The notes beneath the pieces are model-generated. The model searched no databases. It was not told the origin of the DNA and saw nothing but the letters and a program-made list of their open reading frames with translations. The translations under genes and the position numbers were made by a program. A stretch of DNA of 46,160 nucleotides from a virus: IMG/VR virus record IMGVR_UViG_3300031673_000103, positions 1-46,160 of that record, one strand, 5' to 3'. Position 1 is the stretch's first letter; each line of letters opens with the position of its first letter. This document shows positions 8,674-15,804 of the stretch, piece after piece.

Positions 8674-8879
8674 CTTGCCATCTCCCTCAGTACCTTGATG
8701 CGTTCTCTAAGCGGAATCTTGTTTCCCAAATCATCACTGAACGGCACAAACCGGTCAAGGTACTCATGTGCCTCGATATACTCAGCAAGCAAACGATGTA
8801 ACCATGCTTGACATTGTGCTTCGGCAAGAATCGGTATAGCTGCACCTTCTTCGCTCAGTATTTCAGCCATCCTACCCAT
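8670..8879 (-). CDS. Hypothetical small helical protein
   Basis: 69 residues, ATG at 8879 overlapping the stop of the primase gene, with GGAGAT upstream. Nearly all helix (ILAEAQCQAWLHRLLAEYIEAHEYLDRF), ending in a basic RERIKVLREMAR. No family recognised. Its tight coupling to the primase-polymerase suggests co-expression in early replication. Confidence 0.55.
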   Translation of the reverse strand: MGRMAEILSEEGAAIPILAEAQCQAWLHRLLAEYIEAHEYLDRFVPFSDDLGNKIPLRERIKVLREMAR

Positions 8880-9801
8880 GTACCATCTCCTTTATTGCCT
8901 CTTGCACTGTCACTTTGTGCAAATCTGCAAAAACGTCAATGATGTCAGAATGATAGCCGCATCCAAAACAGTGACAATGTTTGTCTGGGTAGAGTGCCAA
9001 TGATGCGGTTTTGTCATTGTGAAACGGACAGTTAGTCATTGTCACGCCTCTGCGTGATCCGCCATTGACCGGTATAACATCCTCCCATCGCCACTGTGCC
9101 TTGACCGCTTCAACCGAGATACCGCAAGTCTCGCTCATCGCCTCTTCGTATGGGTCATAAGGCGCGCGCTCACGAGGTTGCCAAGATTGGACCGGCTCAT
9201 ACTCTGGCAACAGTTCGGTGATGCTGGCAATCGTGGCAATCTGATGAGGCGAACCGTAACCCTGGTACTTGTGACCGGATGGATGGATGCTAGGTGGCGC
9301 AATCGCGTAGCCGCCAGCACTTTTTATGTCAACCCGCTGCTCATTGCCCGGTTCACATTTCGTTTCACAATCGCGGCACTCAAGCGTTTTGACCGGGACC
9401 AATCTATGCACCGTCAACGCTTGGCACTTCTGGCAATAGTTCCACAGAATCGCGGCACCGTTAGTTGCTTCCTCAGCGTAGAAGTAATAGTGTAGACCCT
9501 TGCGTGTTCTCACCCGGTAGGTACTGTTGACTAGTTCCTCGTAAGAAGCATCTAGGCCAGCTTGCCAACCCTCATGGCGGTCCATGCTGTCAAAGTCCAC
9601 AATCACAAGGTTGCGATGACCGCACACGACTGCGAGATTGTAGCCAAGATTCGCAAACCACGCTCTCAGTTTGGCCTCTGGTGGTAGTTCGTCCATCCAT
9701 TTAGACCACGCCTCAAGAGCGGGCTTTTTGCTGCCTGCCAGTACTGGTATTGTGGCTATGCCTAGATTGTGCCACATCAGTGCGGTTTCAAGAACGTTCA
9801 C
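8872..9801 (-). CDS. Bifunctional primase-polymerase with C-terminal CHC2 zinc finger
   Basis: 309 residues from a GTG at 9801 that overlaps the previous stop (GTGA) and has AGGAG 8 bases upstream. The N-terminal ~200 residues are an archaeo-eukaryotic primase (prim-pol) domain: GIATIPVLAGSKKPALEAW, the catalytic pair in LVIVDFDS, and RTRKGLHYYF and SAGGYAIAPPSIHPSGHKY in the expected order. The C-terminus carries NCPFHNDKTASL and HCHCFGCG, the CHC2 zinc finger normally found at the N-terminus of DnaG and TOPRIM primases. A CxxC pair (YCQKCQ, CRDCETKC) lies between them. Likely role: primer synthesis for phage DNA replication with the D5-like helicase encoded upstream. Confidence 0.85.
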   Translation of the reverse strand: MNVLETALMWHNLGIATIPVLAGSKKPALEAWSKWMDELPPEAKLRAWFANLGYNLAVVCGHRNLVIVDFDSMDRHEGWQAGLDASYEELVNSTYRVRTRKGLHYYFYAEEATNGAAILWNYCQKCQALTVHRLVPVKTLECRDCETKCEPGNEQRVDIKSAGGYAIAPPSIHPSGHKYQGYGSPHQIATIASITELLPEYEPVQSWQPRERAPYDPYEEAMSETCGISVEAVKAQWRWEDVIPVNGGSRRGVTMTNCPFHNDKTASLALYPDKHCHCFGCGYHSDIIDVFADLHKVTVQEAIKEMVHG

Positions 9802-10334
9802 CCGGTCAACTCCTGCCACGCCCTACTCACACACCGTGCCTGGTAAATCGCGTCGTCCAGCGCGTTGTGTTTGGTGCCTTCGCTCTCTACGCCATCGCAG
9901 GCGTCAGGCACCAGCGCCAAGATGGTGCGCACACAGCGGTTGTTCTTGTACTTCCACGGTGCTTGCAATCCTAGTGCGCGGTAAGCATTTGCCAAGATGA
10001 CGTTGTCAAAGTCGCTGCCTTTGCCCCAGATGCAAAACTCTTCATCAACTCTGACCAGATGTGTAAAATGCTCAAAGTCTGACAGTGCCCCAATTAGTGA
10101 GAGGCGAGTCTCTGTCAAGGCTTGGCGCGCATCCTCCGACCGTGTTAACCACCACATGACGGTTCCAGCTTCTACATCTAGGCCAGCATCTTGGCAGCTT
10201 GCCAAACTCACGTTGTGGTAGAATTCTCTGCCAAGCTCACCGGTCGCTGGCTCAAACTCAACCGCTCCGATTGCCACTATCGCGGCGTTGCTGGTGGTGC
10301 TCATTGTCTCTAGGTCTAGCATTATGTGTTTCAT
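9798..10334 (-). CDS. DEDD-family 3'-5' exonuclease (Rv2179c-like)
   Basis: 178 residues, ATG with GGAG upstream. The start MLDLETMSTTSNAAIVAIGAVEFEP is the first exonuclease motif (Asp/Glu of DLET) of the phage 3'-5' exonuclease group related to Rv2179c. WGKGSDFDNVIL is motif II, and HNALDDAIYQA is motif III with the catalytic His and Asp of the DEDDh type. It probably trims DNA or RNA 3' ends, or proofreads for the primase-polymerase next door, whose start it overlaps. The first gene after the repeat-rich gap 10335-10699. Confidence 0.85.
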   Translation of the reverse strand: MKHIMLDLETMSTTSNAAIVAIGAVEFEPATGELGREFYHNVSLASCQDAGLDVEAGTVMWWLTRSEDARQALTETRLSLIGALSDFEHFTHLVRVDEEFCIWGKGSDFDNVILANAYRALGLQAPWKYKNNRCVRTILALVPDACDGVESEGTKHNALDDAIYQARCVSRAWQELTG

Positions 10335-10366
10335 CTGAACTTGTCTCCTTTTCTGTTTTAGTGTGC

Positions 10367-10391
10367 CCAGTGTAGGGAGAACCTACACTGG
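10367..10391. repeat. Perfect inverted repeat of the CCAGTGTAGG element
   Basis: CCAGTGTAGG (10367-10376) and CCTACACTGG (10382-10391) form a 10-bp perfect stem with a 5-base loop. It contains two inverted copies of the iteron-like nonamer. It lies just upstream of the exonuclease gene on the minus strand, so it may also act in its leader RNA. Confidence 0.85.
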
Positions 10392-10475
10392 CATTATCCT
10401 GTATATTATACTCTCTATGCAATGTAAAATGGACAAAAAGCAATATACCATACTATACTAAAATATCATACACTA

Positions 10476-10485
10476 CCTACACTAA
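10476..10485 (+). repeat. Iteron-like copy CCTACACTAA
   Basis: A single copy of the nonamer family in the AT-rich part, preceded by a further ACACTA. It has the same ACTAA ending as the copies at 10675-10694. Confidence 0.6.
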
Positions 10486-10526
10486 CCACATTATACCCTA
10501 TATGTGGTGCTTCTTCACTATGCCAG

Positions 10527-10542
10527 CCACCATATATGGTGG
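10527..10542. repeat. Perfect 16-bp palindrome CCACCATATATGGTGG
   Basis: Every base is symmetric about the centre at 10534/10535. It lies in the middle of the repeat array. A dimeric protein site, such as an initiator or repressor operator, is the simplest reading. Confidence 0.75.
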
Positions 10543-10548
10543 TTTTCT

Positions 10549-10580
10549 CAGTGTAGGCAAGAACGGCTTTCCTACACTGG
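10549..10580. repeat. Second inverted pair of the CAGTGTAGG element
   Basis: CAGTGTAGG (10549-10557) and CCTACACTGG (10571-10580), spaced by 13 bases, repeat the arrangement at 10367-10391 with a longer spacer. A further TTACACT follows at once. Confidence 0.8.
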
Positions 10581-10674
10581 TTACACTCGTTTTCTGCTTC
10601 CCGTTGTTGCGCTTTGCTCATCTCTCAATGCCTATAGTTGCCTATTCAAACAAGCTTGCTGAAACCGATTTCTT

Positions 10675-10694
10675 CCTACACTAACTACACTAAA
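10675..10694 (+). repeat. Tandem iteron copies next to the helicase stop
   Basis: CCTACACTAA (10675-10684) is followed directly by CTACACTAA (10685-10693), a tandem pair of the same nonamer family ending just before the stop of the helicase gene. Confidence 0.7.
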
Positions 10695-10699
10695 CTACA

Positions 10700-12007
10700 T
10701 CAGAGTTTCAACCCCAGACCGTACTGAACACCACCAGCACGGCGGATGGCGTAGTGCTTTAGGCGGTCCAGTTCATGACCAAAGTTTTTAATTGAGTGAG
10801 GTTTGAAGCCGTTATCTTTGCACCAGTCCTTATATGTAGCATACAAACCAGAAGCGTAGGCTTGCTGGCCAATCGGCGCGTTGGTAAAGCACTTCTCTGC
10901 TACAAACAACGCCACCGGGTTAGCCTCTTGCCTATACTGCTCAGTGGCCTGACTGACTTGGCTCGGCACAACGAACCGGCCGCGGTTTCTGAGACGGCGC
11001 AACCCATCCATGGCCCAGATAAAGATTCCTGGTAACTCAGTGTCAAGTCTTTCCTTTAGGTCAAGGATTTGTTCGTTTCTCTCAAGCTGGTGATTGAACG
11101 GAACGACCATGATGCGACGCCAAAAACCCGCACTTGTGTCTGCTACTGCCGGTAACTCGTTCATGCTCCACCAGAGTTTAACGGTAGGTGACAACACAAA
11201 CGGCTCCTTGCGAATCTGGCGCACTATCATAGTATCGCCGGCCACTAGCATTTTGATGTAAGAGTCTGCTACGAGGTTCTTTGTAGCGTCCGCCTCCATG
11301 CAGACAGCTATCCGCTTGCCGGCCAGCAGGGCAAGCTGGTACTGCTCGCGGCCTAGAATGCCAGCATTGAACGGGACACAAGCAGAACCGGCCAACTGTT
11401 CAAGGATATGAAACAAAACGCCTTTCCCGTTTGCTCCTTCACCACAGCACCAGAAGGTGACGTGGTGGCAAACGCTGGTGGTCAAGCTATACCCGATTGC
11501 CTCTTGCACAAACTCCATCAGTTCCTTGTCGAAGTCTACTGAGCGAGGCTTGACAAACGTACTCATTAGGTACATCTGCCAAGTGATTGCCTGTGCTCGC
11601 TCATCGTAGGCAAAGGGTAGCTGCGTTGTCAAATAATAGTCTGGCGAGTGCGGAAATAGCTCTTGTTTCTCAAGATCATAGACACCGTTAGTCATGTTGA
11701 TCAAACAATCAGAAGTATCCACTTGTGCCTCTGGCACAAACATCTTGCACTTGAGAATATTTTTGATTGAATTACACATGGGATCGGTTGGCTTGAGTCC
11801 TTTGCCTTCGTGAGCCTCAAGCAAGCGCACAACCTCTAGGCCAATTACATAGTCGTGCACTGGACTCCACACACCGTTGTCATAGCGGTGCCACTGACCG
11901 CGTGTGAACAGCGTGTCCATATAGTGCCTCCCTGCGTATTCTCTTGCCAGTTGCGTGTGTGTTGCTGTCTTTGTTTTAGTTGCCTTTTTAGTCTCTGCCT
12001 GGTCCAT
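10700..12007 (-). CDS. P4/D5-type superfamily 3 replicative helicase (primase C-terminal family)
   Basis: 435 residues from the ATG at 12007, preceded by AGGAG with a long spacing; a longer form from 12052 would overlap the upstream gene. The N-terminal part has the D5-N pattern (WHRYDNGVW, NMTNGVYDL, PHSPDYYLTTQLPFAY). The ATPase has Walker A GEGANGKG, Walker B-like RIAVCMEAD, sensor-type KLWWSMNELPAV and FWRRIMVVPF. The C-terminus (residues ~340-435) is a winged-helix-like domain (YATYKDWCKDNGFKP). It is the likely replicative helicase, lies beside the repeat array, and lacks its own primase domain, which is the separate prim-pol protein. Confidence 0.88.
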   Translation of the reverse strand: MDQAETKKATKTKTATHTQLAREYAGRHYMDTLFTRGQWHRYDNGVWSPVHDYVIGLEVVRLLEAHEGKGLKPTDPMCNSIKNILKCKMFVPEAQVDTSDCLINMTNGVYDLEKQELFPHSPDYYLTTQLPFAYDERAQAITWQMYLMSTFVKPRSVDFDKELMEFVQEAIGYSLTTSVCHHVTFWCCGEGANGKGVLFHILEQLAGSACVPFNAGILGREQYQLALLAGKRIAVCMEADATKNLVADSYIKMLVAGDTMIVRQIRKEPFVLSPTVKLWWSMNELPAVADTSAGFWRRIMVVPFNHQLERNEQILDLKERLDTELPGIFIWAMDGLRRLRNRGRFVVPSQVSQATEQYRQEANPVALFVAEKCFTNAPIGQQAYASGLYATYKDWCKDNGFKPHSIKNFGHELDRLKHYAIRRAGGVQYGLGLKL

Positions 12008-12035
12008 TCGGTTGCCTGTTCTCCTGGTCCCCTTC

Positions 12036-12587
12036 TTATGTGAATCTCTCAACTGGGAATATTGTAAAAATGTTTTGACAGTACTTCCAAGGTATGTAGA
12101 TGTTTATAGTGCTTCTGGCAGCGTCAGTCTCGACAAAGCCGATATTGGTTTCTTTTCGGACTTTACTCGTATATCTCTGAAATGCTTTTCTAAGTTTTGG
12201 TGATTCACACCAGTAAAGTTCGCTTCTGCTTGGCGCATAGTACAGAAAATGAGTTGCTGCTGAGCGAGGTGACCAGCCTAACACTGCTGCTTTGTCAGGT
12301 GATGCGATATGGTTAATGCGCAGAACCTCAAAGAGAACATTGCCAGATACACCTAGGTGCACATCTGATTTGACTTCGATTAACCATTCTAAATCGCCAA
12401 CTTTGCATAGGAAGTCAACATCTACTTCCCTATAGTCTAACTCATCACGCACGTCCCTAGGTTCTGTAAGACATCCAATGTTCTTGAGCCAAGTTAACCA
12501 TTGCCAAGCTAATCTCTCTGCCTCTTTCCCATTTTCCATGTAATCTCCTTCATAACTGGGGTCTCGGTATCTACTCGGTTTTGGCAT
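12036..12587 (-). CDS. PD-(D/E)XK nuclease-like protein
   Basis: 183 residues with GAGGTG before the ATG. The segment EAERLAWQWLTWL ... REVDVDFLCKVGDLEWLIEVKSDVHLG carries the Glu, Asp and ExK residues of the PD-(D/E)XK nuclease core in the right order. The rest (VLFEVLRINHIASPDKAAVLGWSP and a basic C-terminal region) is not recognised. It may be a Holliday-junction or recombination-type nuclease; it lies between the helicase and the MT-A70 methylase. The call rests on the motif alone. Confidence 0.6.
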   Translation of the reverse strand: MPKPSRYRDPSYEGDYMENGKEAERLAWQWLTWLKNIGCLTEPRDVRDELDYREVDVDFLCKVGDLEWLIEVKSDVHLGVSGNVLFEVLRINHIASPDKAAVLGWSPRSAATHFLYYAPSRSELYWCESPKLRKAFQRYTSKVRKETNIGFVETDAARSTINIYIPWKYCQNIFTIFPVERFT

Positions 12588-12589
12588 TC

Positions 12590-13534
12590 TTACACCTCGT
12601 TACCCCAAGATGACCACCCGTTGCGAGCATTGCGGGCGAAAAGTTCCACATAGGGACCGGGGTACATAGCCTCGACGAGCTCGTAAGCCAGTTCTGGTTT
12701 TCGACTATGCACGGGGCCTCGATCTGCCTCAAAACAACTGTCGGGCCTGGTCATTGGTTGTGGTGTTTCTTCTTTTGCGCCAATGATCAACAGTTCGTGC
12801 TTTGATTTGAGCCACCAGCCCTTACCACGCCCTTTGTCCTTAACCCAAGCCATGTTTGATTTGTACTCAAATCCCCAAGCCTCAATGACTTGTAGCGCTT
12901 CAGGTAAGAGGGGATTGGTTGCCCACATAAACAGGGCTGTGGTTTCTGCTGCCAATTCTCTAATTGGCAAGCTGCAAATATCCTCAACTGCCATCGTGGG
13001 ATACTGCGACTCTGCGGCCTCATCAAAGCCACTGTTGTTGTACTGCCAGGGAGGATCGGCGTAAATCACGGAGAACTTGCCTAGAGGTAGGGGGGGGGCC
13101 TCTCTCATAAGAGAAACACGGATCTGGCGGCGTAGTTCGCTCCGGCTCCATTGATTTTCTTCTGCGAGTTTGAGCCAGTGGTCTTGCTCATCTGCAACCA
13201 TTGGTGCAACTGTCTTGTGGTGCTCGAAACTTAATTTATCTCGCCGGCGAGATAATTCAATTTGCGCAGCCACCCACTTATCGTTAGCAAGGGTTGAGAC
13301 TTTGAAGTCTGTCAGCTCTTCAACTTCTTTCCAGATTTCACCCCACTTTTCATCACAATAATTAAGCCAATCCCCAATCCACCAATGGACTGCCTTTTCC
13401 ATCTGGGCCAGCTTGCCACCTACTGCGCACCAATCATCAAAGCTCAAGCCTTCTGGCAAATCTAGGCCAGTCGGCGTCCATCCTCCTGGTAAGCCAAGCT
13501 GGACGTTGGGTCGTGCAATTACTAGATTGCTCAT
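12590..13534 (-). CDS. MT-A70-family adenine N6-methyltransferase with an N-terminal LmbU-like region
   Basis: 314 residues from the ATG at 13534 (AGGAG upstream); the frame continues open to 13678 but that part is the structured RNA region. Residues ~20-140 (GLDLPEGLSFDDW, VHWWIGDWLNYCDEKWGE, SRRRDKLSFEHHKTVAPM, SELRRQIR) match a domain often fused to such methylases and related to LmbU. The catalytic domain starts with FSVIYADPPWQY; DPPW at 160-163 is the MT-A70 motif. It then has ALFMWATNPLLPEAL and a C-terminal EAMYPGPYVELFAR. A C9 tract codes APPLP (146-150) in the linker between domains. Probable role: adenine methylation of phage DNA. Confidence 0.85.
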   Translation of the reverse strand: MSNLVIARPNVQLGLPGGWTPTGLDLPEGLSFDDWCAVGGKLAQMEKAVHWWIGDWLNYCDEKWGEIWKEVEELTDFKVSTLANDKWVAAQIELSRRRDKLSFEHHKTVAPMVADEQDHWLKLAEENQWSRSELRRQIRVSLMREAPPLPLGKFSVIYADPPWQYNNSGFDEAAESQYPTMAVEDICSLPIRELAAETTALFMWATNPLLPEALQVIEAWGFEYKSNMAWVKDKGRGKGWWLKSKHELLIIGAKEETPQPMTRPDSCFEADRGPVHSRKPELAYELVEAMYPGPYVELFARNARNGWSSWGNEV

Positions 13535-13574
13535 CGGTTGCCTGTTTTCTCCTGTCTCTCTATGCCTGCCTAAC

Positions 13575-13735
13575 AAAAAAGCCTCTCGAACTCCTGCCAG
13601 ACGACGGACGGACGACGACAGGTTTTGTAGTGATGCGCTGGGCAAGCGCACCGCCGCCATCGTCTGGCAGGAAGCCAAGAGGCTTCGCGTACACCTGTCG
13701 TCTAATTGTCCCGTTCGTGGGTGCCCCTCCCACGT
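13575..13735 (-). ncRNA. Candidate structured small RNA, pseudoknot-capable, ending in an intrinsic terminator
   Basis: A transcript from the promoter at 13741-13769 would begin near 13735. It starts with a hairpin (CGTGGG/CCCACG, 13716-13734). GACGACAGGT (13693-13702) can pair perfectly with ACCTGTCGTC (13614-13623). The main stem pairs GCCTCT and CCTGCCAGACGA (13660-13686 side) with TCGTCTGGCAGG and AGAGGC (13581-13604), followed at once by TTTTTT (13575-13580). A small TGCGCT/AGCGCA hairpin (13634-13650) lies inside. The 10-bp helix joins sequence outside the main stem to sequence inside it, so the two form a pseudoknot. The open frames across it show no known protein. It could also be a leader or attenuator for the methylase gene. 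No match to a known RNA class is recognised. Confidence 0.65.
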
Positions 13736-13740
13736 TTTCT

Positions 13741-13769
13741 ATTGTACCAGAATAGGGCACAAAAGTCAA
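13741..13769 (-). promoter_or_regulatory. Sigma70-type promoter for the candidate RNA
   Basis: On the minus strand TTGACT (13764-13769), 17 bases, TACAAT (13741-13746), with TGG directly before the -10 (extended -10). Start site expected near 13734-13735. Confidence 0.75.
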
Positions 13770-13801
13770 CCTCTTAGGGAACGTTTTGAGGTAAAAAAAC
13801 T

Positions 13802-14032
13802 CTACTCTACCCACTTGTAATTACCGCTGTTATTCACGCTCAATCTCGCTCCATCTTGGCGCACTGGCACTTTACCAATCATCCGCACATCTTGGCCTTT
13901 GACAGAGAAGCGCATCCCCGGCGACCAGTTGTCGTTTAAGACGCCAAAGGCAAGGTCAAGCATACTGAACGTTGCACTTGACGCAAATAAACCGGTCGGG
14001 TCGTGTGCCACGATGACGGAAAGCTCGCTCAT
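13802..14032 (-). CDS. Hypothetical phage protein
   Basis: 76 residues from an ATG with GAGGT upstream. Beta-rich with a short helix (LFASSATFSMLDLAFGVL). No Cys pairs, membrane segment or known motif. Followed by the 267-base structured gap before the MT-A70 gene. Confidence 0.5.
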   Translation of the reverse strand: MSELSVIVAHDPTGLFASSATFSMLDLAFGVLNDNWSPGMRFSVKGQDVRMIGKVPVRQDGARLSVNNSGNYKWVE

Positions 14033-14038
14033 CTATTT

Positions 14039-14227
14039 CTACCTCAGCAAAGAAACCGTGCTGTGTCCCGACCATCCCTCATCTTTAGGCCATCTCTGCA
14101 AGGCAATCTCGAGCGCCTTTTTGTTGGCCTCTTTGCGGTTGTCTGCCTCGATGTGAATAGGTAGGTGGTCAAGTTCCATGCCTTTGCCAGTGATGGAAAT
14201 GGCGGCGATGGATGCGAAGTACTTCAT
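14039..14227 (-). CDS. Hypothetical small protein
   Basis: 62 residues, ATG preceded by AGAGGTT. The sequence KYFASIAAISITGKG ... IHIEADNRKEANKKALEIALQRW has the strand-then-long-helix form of small phage proteins that bind nucleic acid or act as adaptors. No family recognised. It overlaps the upstream clamp-like gene by 4 bases. Confidence 0.5.
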   Translation of the reverse strand: MKYFASIAAISITGKGMELDHLPIHIEADNRKEANKKALEIALQRWPKDEGWSGHSTVSLLR

Positions 14228-14886
14228 TCTTTAACCTCTACACACAGCACCTTGCGCAATTCGTCCAGCAAATCACCGCGCAGTTCCACGCTGTCACCCT
14301 CGGCAATCGCGGCCTTGAGCTGGCCCAGCGCGTGCCATAGGTCTGCTTTTTTGCCATCCATCGGTGGACACATTGGCATAATTGCGCCCAGCGTGCCATC
14401 ATTGCAGCCAAGTGGCCTCACAAGAACCGGTCCGTGATTGGACTGGCCCAAGTAAATTTCCATCCATGGCATGTCATCGCAAATCGCTTGCGCCAAGTTC
14501 CACAGGCGTTGTATGTCAAGTGTGACAATTGGGTTGTGGGTATGAGGCTGCATGCCAGGACGAATAAACACTTTCGCATCTAAATCCTTTCGGATTGCTT
14601 GCCAGCGCTCATAATCAATCCGGCCAAAATGACAACTCAATCCCGGAACTGTTACTTGCTTTTCGCCAATGATCAACGGGCCACCGATTGTGCGTGCTTC
14701 TCTGATTGCTTGCACCGGGATTGCACCATCTATATCCACCTCGTCAGGGTCCACAGGAATCTGAGCCGCCACAAAACCATCAGCGGCGTAGAGGTACCCA
14801 TCGTGCAGATAGACACATTGCAGTTCCGGCCGATCTTCCTCTTGTGCACAAACCAAATCAATCTTGCGGAAATCTGAAGCGTGCAT
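14224..14886 (-). CDS. DNA sliding-clamp-like protein (beta-clamp type, tentative)
   Basis: 220 residues with AAGGAGG before the ATG. The N-terminal half shows YLHDGYLYAADGFVAAQIPV, similar to the ATDGfRLA element of DNA polymerase III beta, followed by IPVQAIREA and strands around GEKQVTVPG and IDYERWQAI. The second half repeats a helix-and-strand pattern (PIVTLDIQRLWNLAQAI, GTLGAIMPM). Phages with their own primase and helicase sometimes encode such reduced clamps. No polymerase is present in this window, so a partner is unknown. The assignment is by resemblance only. Confidence 0.45.
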   Translation of the reverse strand: MHASDFRKIDLVCAQEEDRPELQCVYLHDGYLYAADGFVAAQIPVDPDEVDIDGAIPVQAIREARTIGGPLIIGEKQVTVPGLSCHFGRIDYERWQAIRKDLDAKVFIRPGMQPHTHNPIVTLDIQRLWNLAQAICDDMPWMEIYLGQSNHGPVLVRPLGCNDGTLGAIMPMCPPMDGKKADLWHALGQLKAAIAEGDSVELRGDLLDELRKVLCVEVKE

Positions 14887-14902
14887 GCTAAACCTCCTTT
14901 GA

Positions 14903-15217
14903 TTAGTACTCCCACCATCTAGGCAACCACTTTATATTGTGGCATGCCCATTCGTCAAATCTGTCAAACCAATGCCAATGTCGGTCTACCATCCAGCAGT
15001 AGGCATGATTAAGCAATCGTGGCATTGTCCAGCCTTCTTCTAGGTTGCGTTCATCATCATTGTACCAGCAGCGAGCGCACCAGTCTGGTTCTTTACACCG
15101 CCAGTCGCCACATTTCACATCATGGCCGACGAAGAAGCAAGCAATGGCACGGATGGGGCGCTGATGTCTTAGAATCCGGTCCCACAACCACAATAGCCAC
15201 TCTGGTCGCTTGTCCAT
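14903..15217 (-). CDS. Hypothetical Trp/Cys-rich protein
   Basis: 104 residues, ATG with GAGGTG upstream. Four Cys near CGDWRCKEPDWCARC (about 36-50) could bind zinc. The C-terminal part is very rich in Trp and His (YCWMVDRHWHWFDRFDEWACHNIKWLPRWW). No known family. Gene order suggests an early replication-associated role, without direct evidence. Confidence 0.5.
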   Translation of the reverse strand: MDKRPEWLLWLWDRILRHQRPIRAIACFFVGHDVKCGDWRCKEPDWCARCWYNDDERNLEEGWTMPRLLNHAYCWMVDRHWHWFDRFDEWACHNIKWLPRWWEY

Positions 15218-15225
15218 TTTTCACC

Positions 15226-15801
15226 TCATGAAGTACGGACCTGTTCTCTCTTCCAAATCTCATGGCGTATCCTTGCCAAGTCTGCCATGTCGAAACCGTG
15301 CGCATCCTCACAGGTTGTGCCAGTTGGCACACACAGGTTAGTGCTGCATGAATAATTCAGCGGCCCAGGGCATTTTTCTGGTAATGGCCTCTCAAGCCAG
15401 TCAGGGCTACCACTATAGCCAAGAAAGAAAAATCTGGTGGGGCAACCCATAGTGCCATCCTCACGCTTCCGTTGGAGTGGGCATGGTGTTCCTTGTCCAT
15501 CCCAGTTGTCACAACGCACAACCCAAAGCGGGCCAGACAACAAAAGTTTGTAATGCTCAATCCACCGCTTGCCTTTTTCGGCCCATTTTTTGTTAGCTTT
15601 GAGCTTGCCCCTGCGGTCAGCAAAACGATACTTGCCCTCGTAGCCCCAGAGGCAGGTCAAGGTTGACCAGTAGAATTTTGTCTTGTTGTCATCTTGATAA
15701 GTTCTCTTGCGCTCTACGCTCGCTCTGTGCCGTTCATCGCGGCGCACTCGGTATTCCTCTTCTTCGTACAATGTCAGCGGTTGGCAATGATAACGGTACA
15801 T
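15226..15801 (-). CDS. Hypothetical basic, Cys-containing protein
   Basis: 191 residues, ATG with TGAGGTG upstream. The N-terminal ~60 residues are a strongly charged helix (EEEEYRVRRDERHRASVERKR). The middle is basic (RGKLKANKKWAEKGKRW), and later Cys (CDNWDGQGTPC, GCPTRF, KCPG, CSTNLC, CEDAH) suggest zinc sites. A nucleic-acid-binding role is possible. No family recognised. Confidence 0.5.
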   Translation of the reverse strand: MYRYHCQPLTLYEEEEYRVRRDERHRASVERKRTYQDDNKTKFYWSTLTCLWGYEGKYRFADRRGKLKANKKWAEKGKRWIEHYKLLLSGPLWVVRCDNWDGQGTPCPLQRKREDGTMGCPTRFFFLGYSGSPDWLERPLPEKCPGPLNYSCSTNLCVPTGTTCEDAHGFDMADLARIRHEIWKREQVRTS

Positions 15802-15804
15802 AGT

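Larger units (their letters stand above)
10335..10699. other. Repeat-rich, AT-rich intergenic region: probable replication origin
   Basis: 365 bases without a gene, between the D5-like helicase and the exonuclease/primase genes. It holds at least seven copies of a CCTACACT(G/A) nonamer in both orientations, two of them in hairpins, a 16-base perfect palindrome, and a run of AT-rich DNA (about 10391-10500) with several TATAAT-like boxes. Iteron-like repeats plus an AT-rich stretch beside the helicase and primase genes are what a phage or plasmid origin looks like. An operator array for a regulator is the alternative. Confidence 0.55.

Noticed and set aside
13560-13814. 84-residue open frame across the structured RNA region (minus strand)
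   Set aside because: It has no ribosome site, covers the promoter and the terminator stem and its composition looks like translated stem sequence. The RNA explanation is better.
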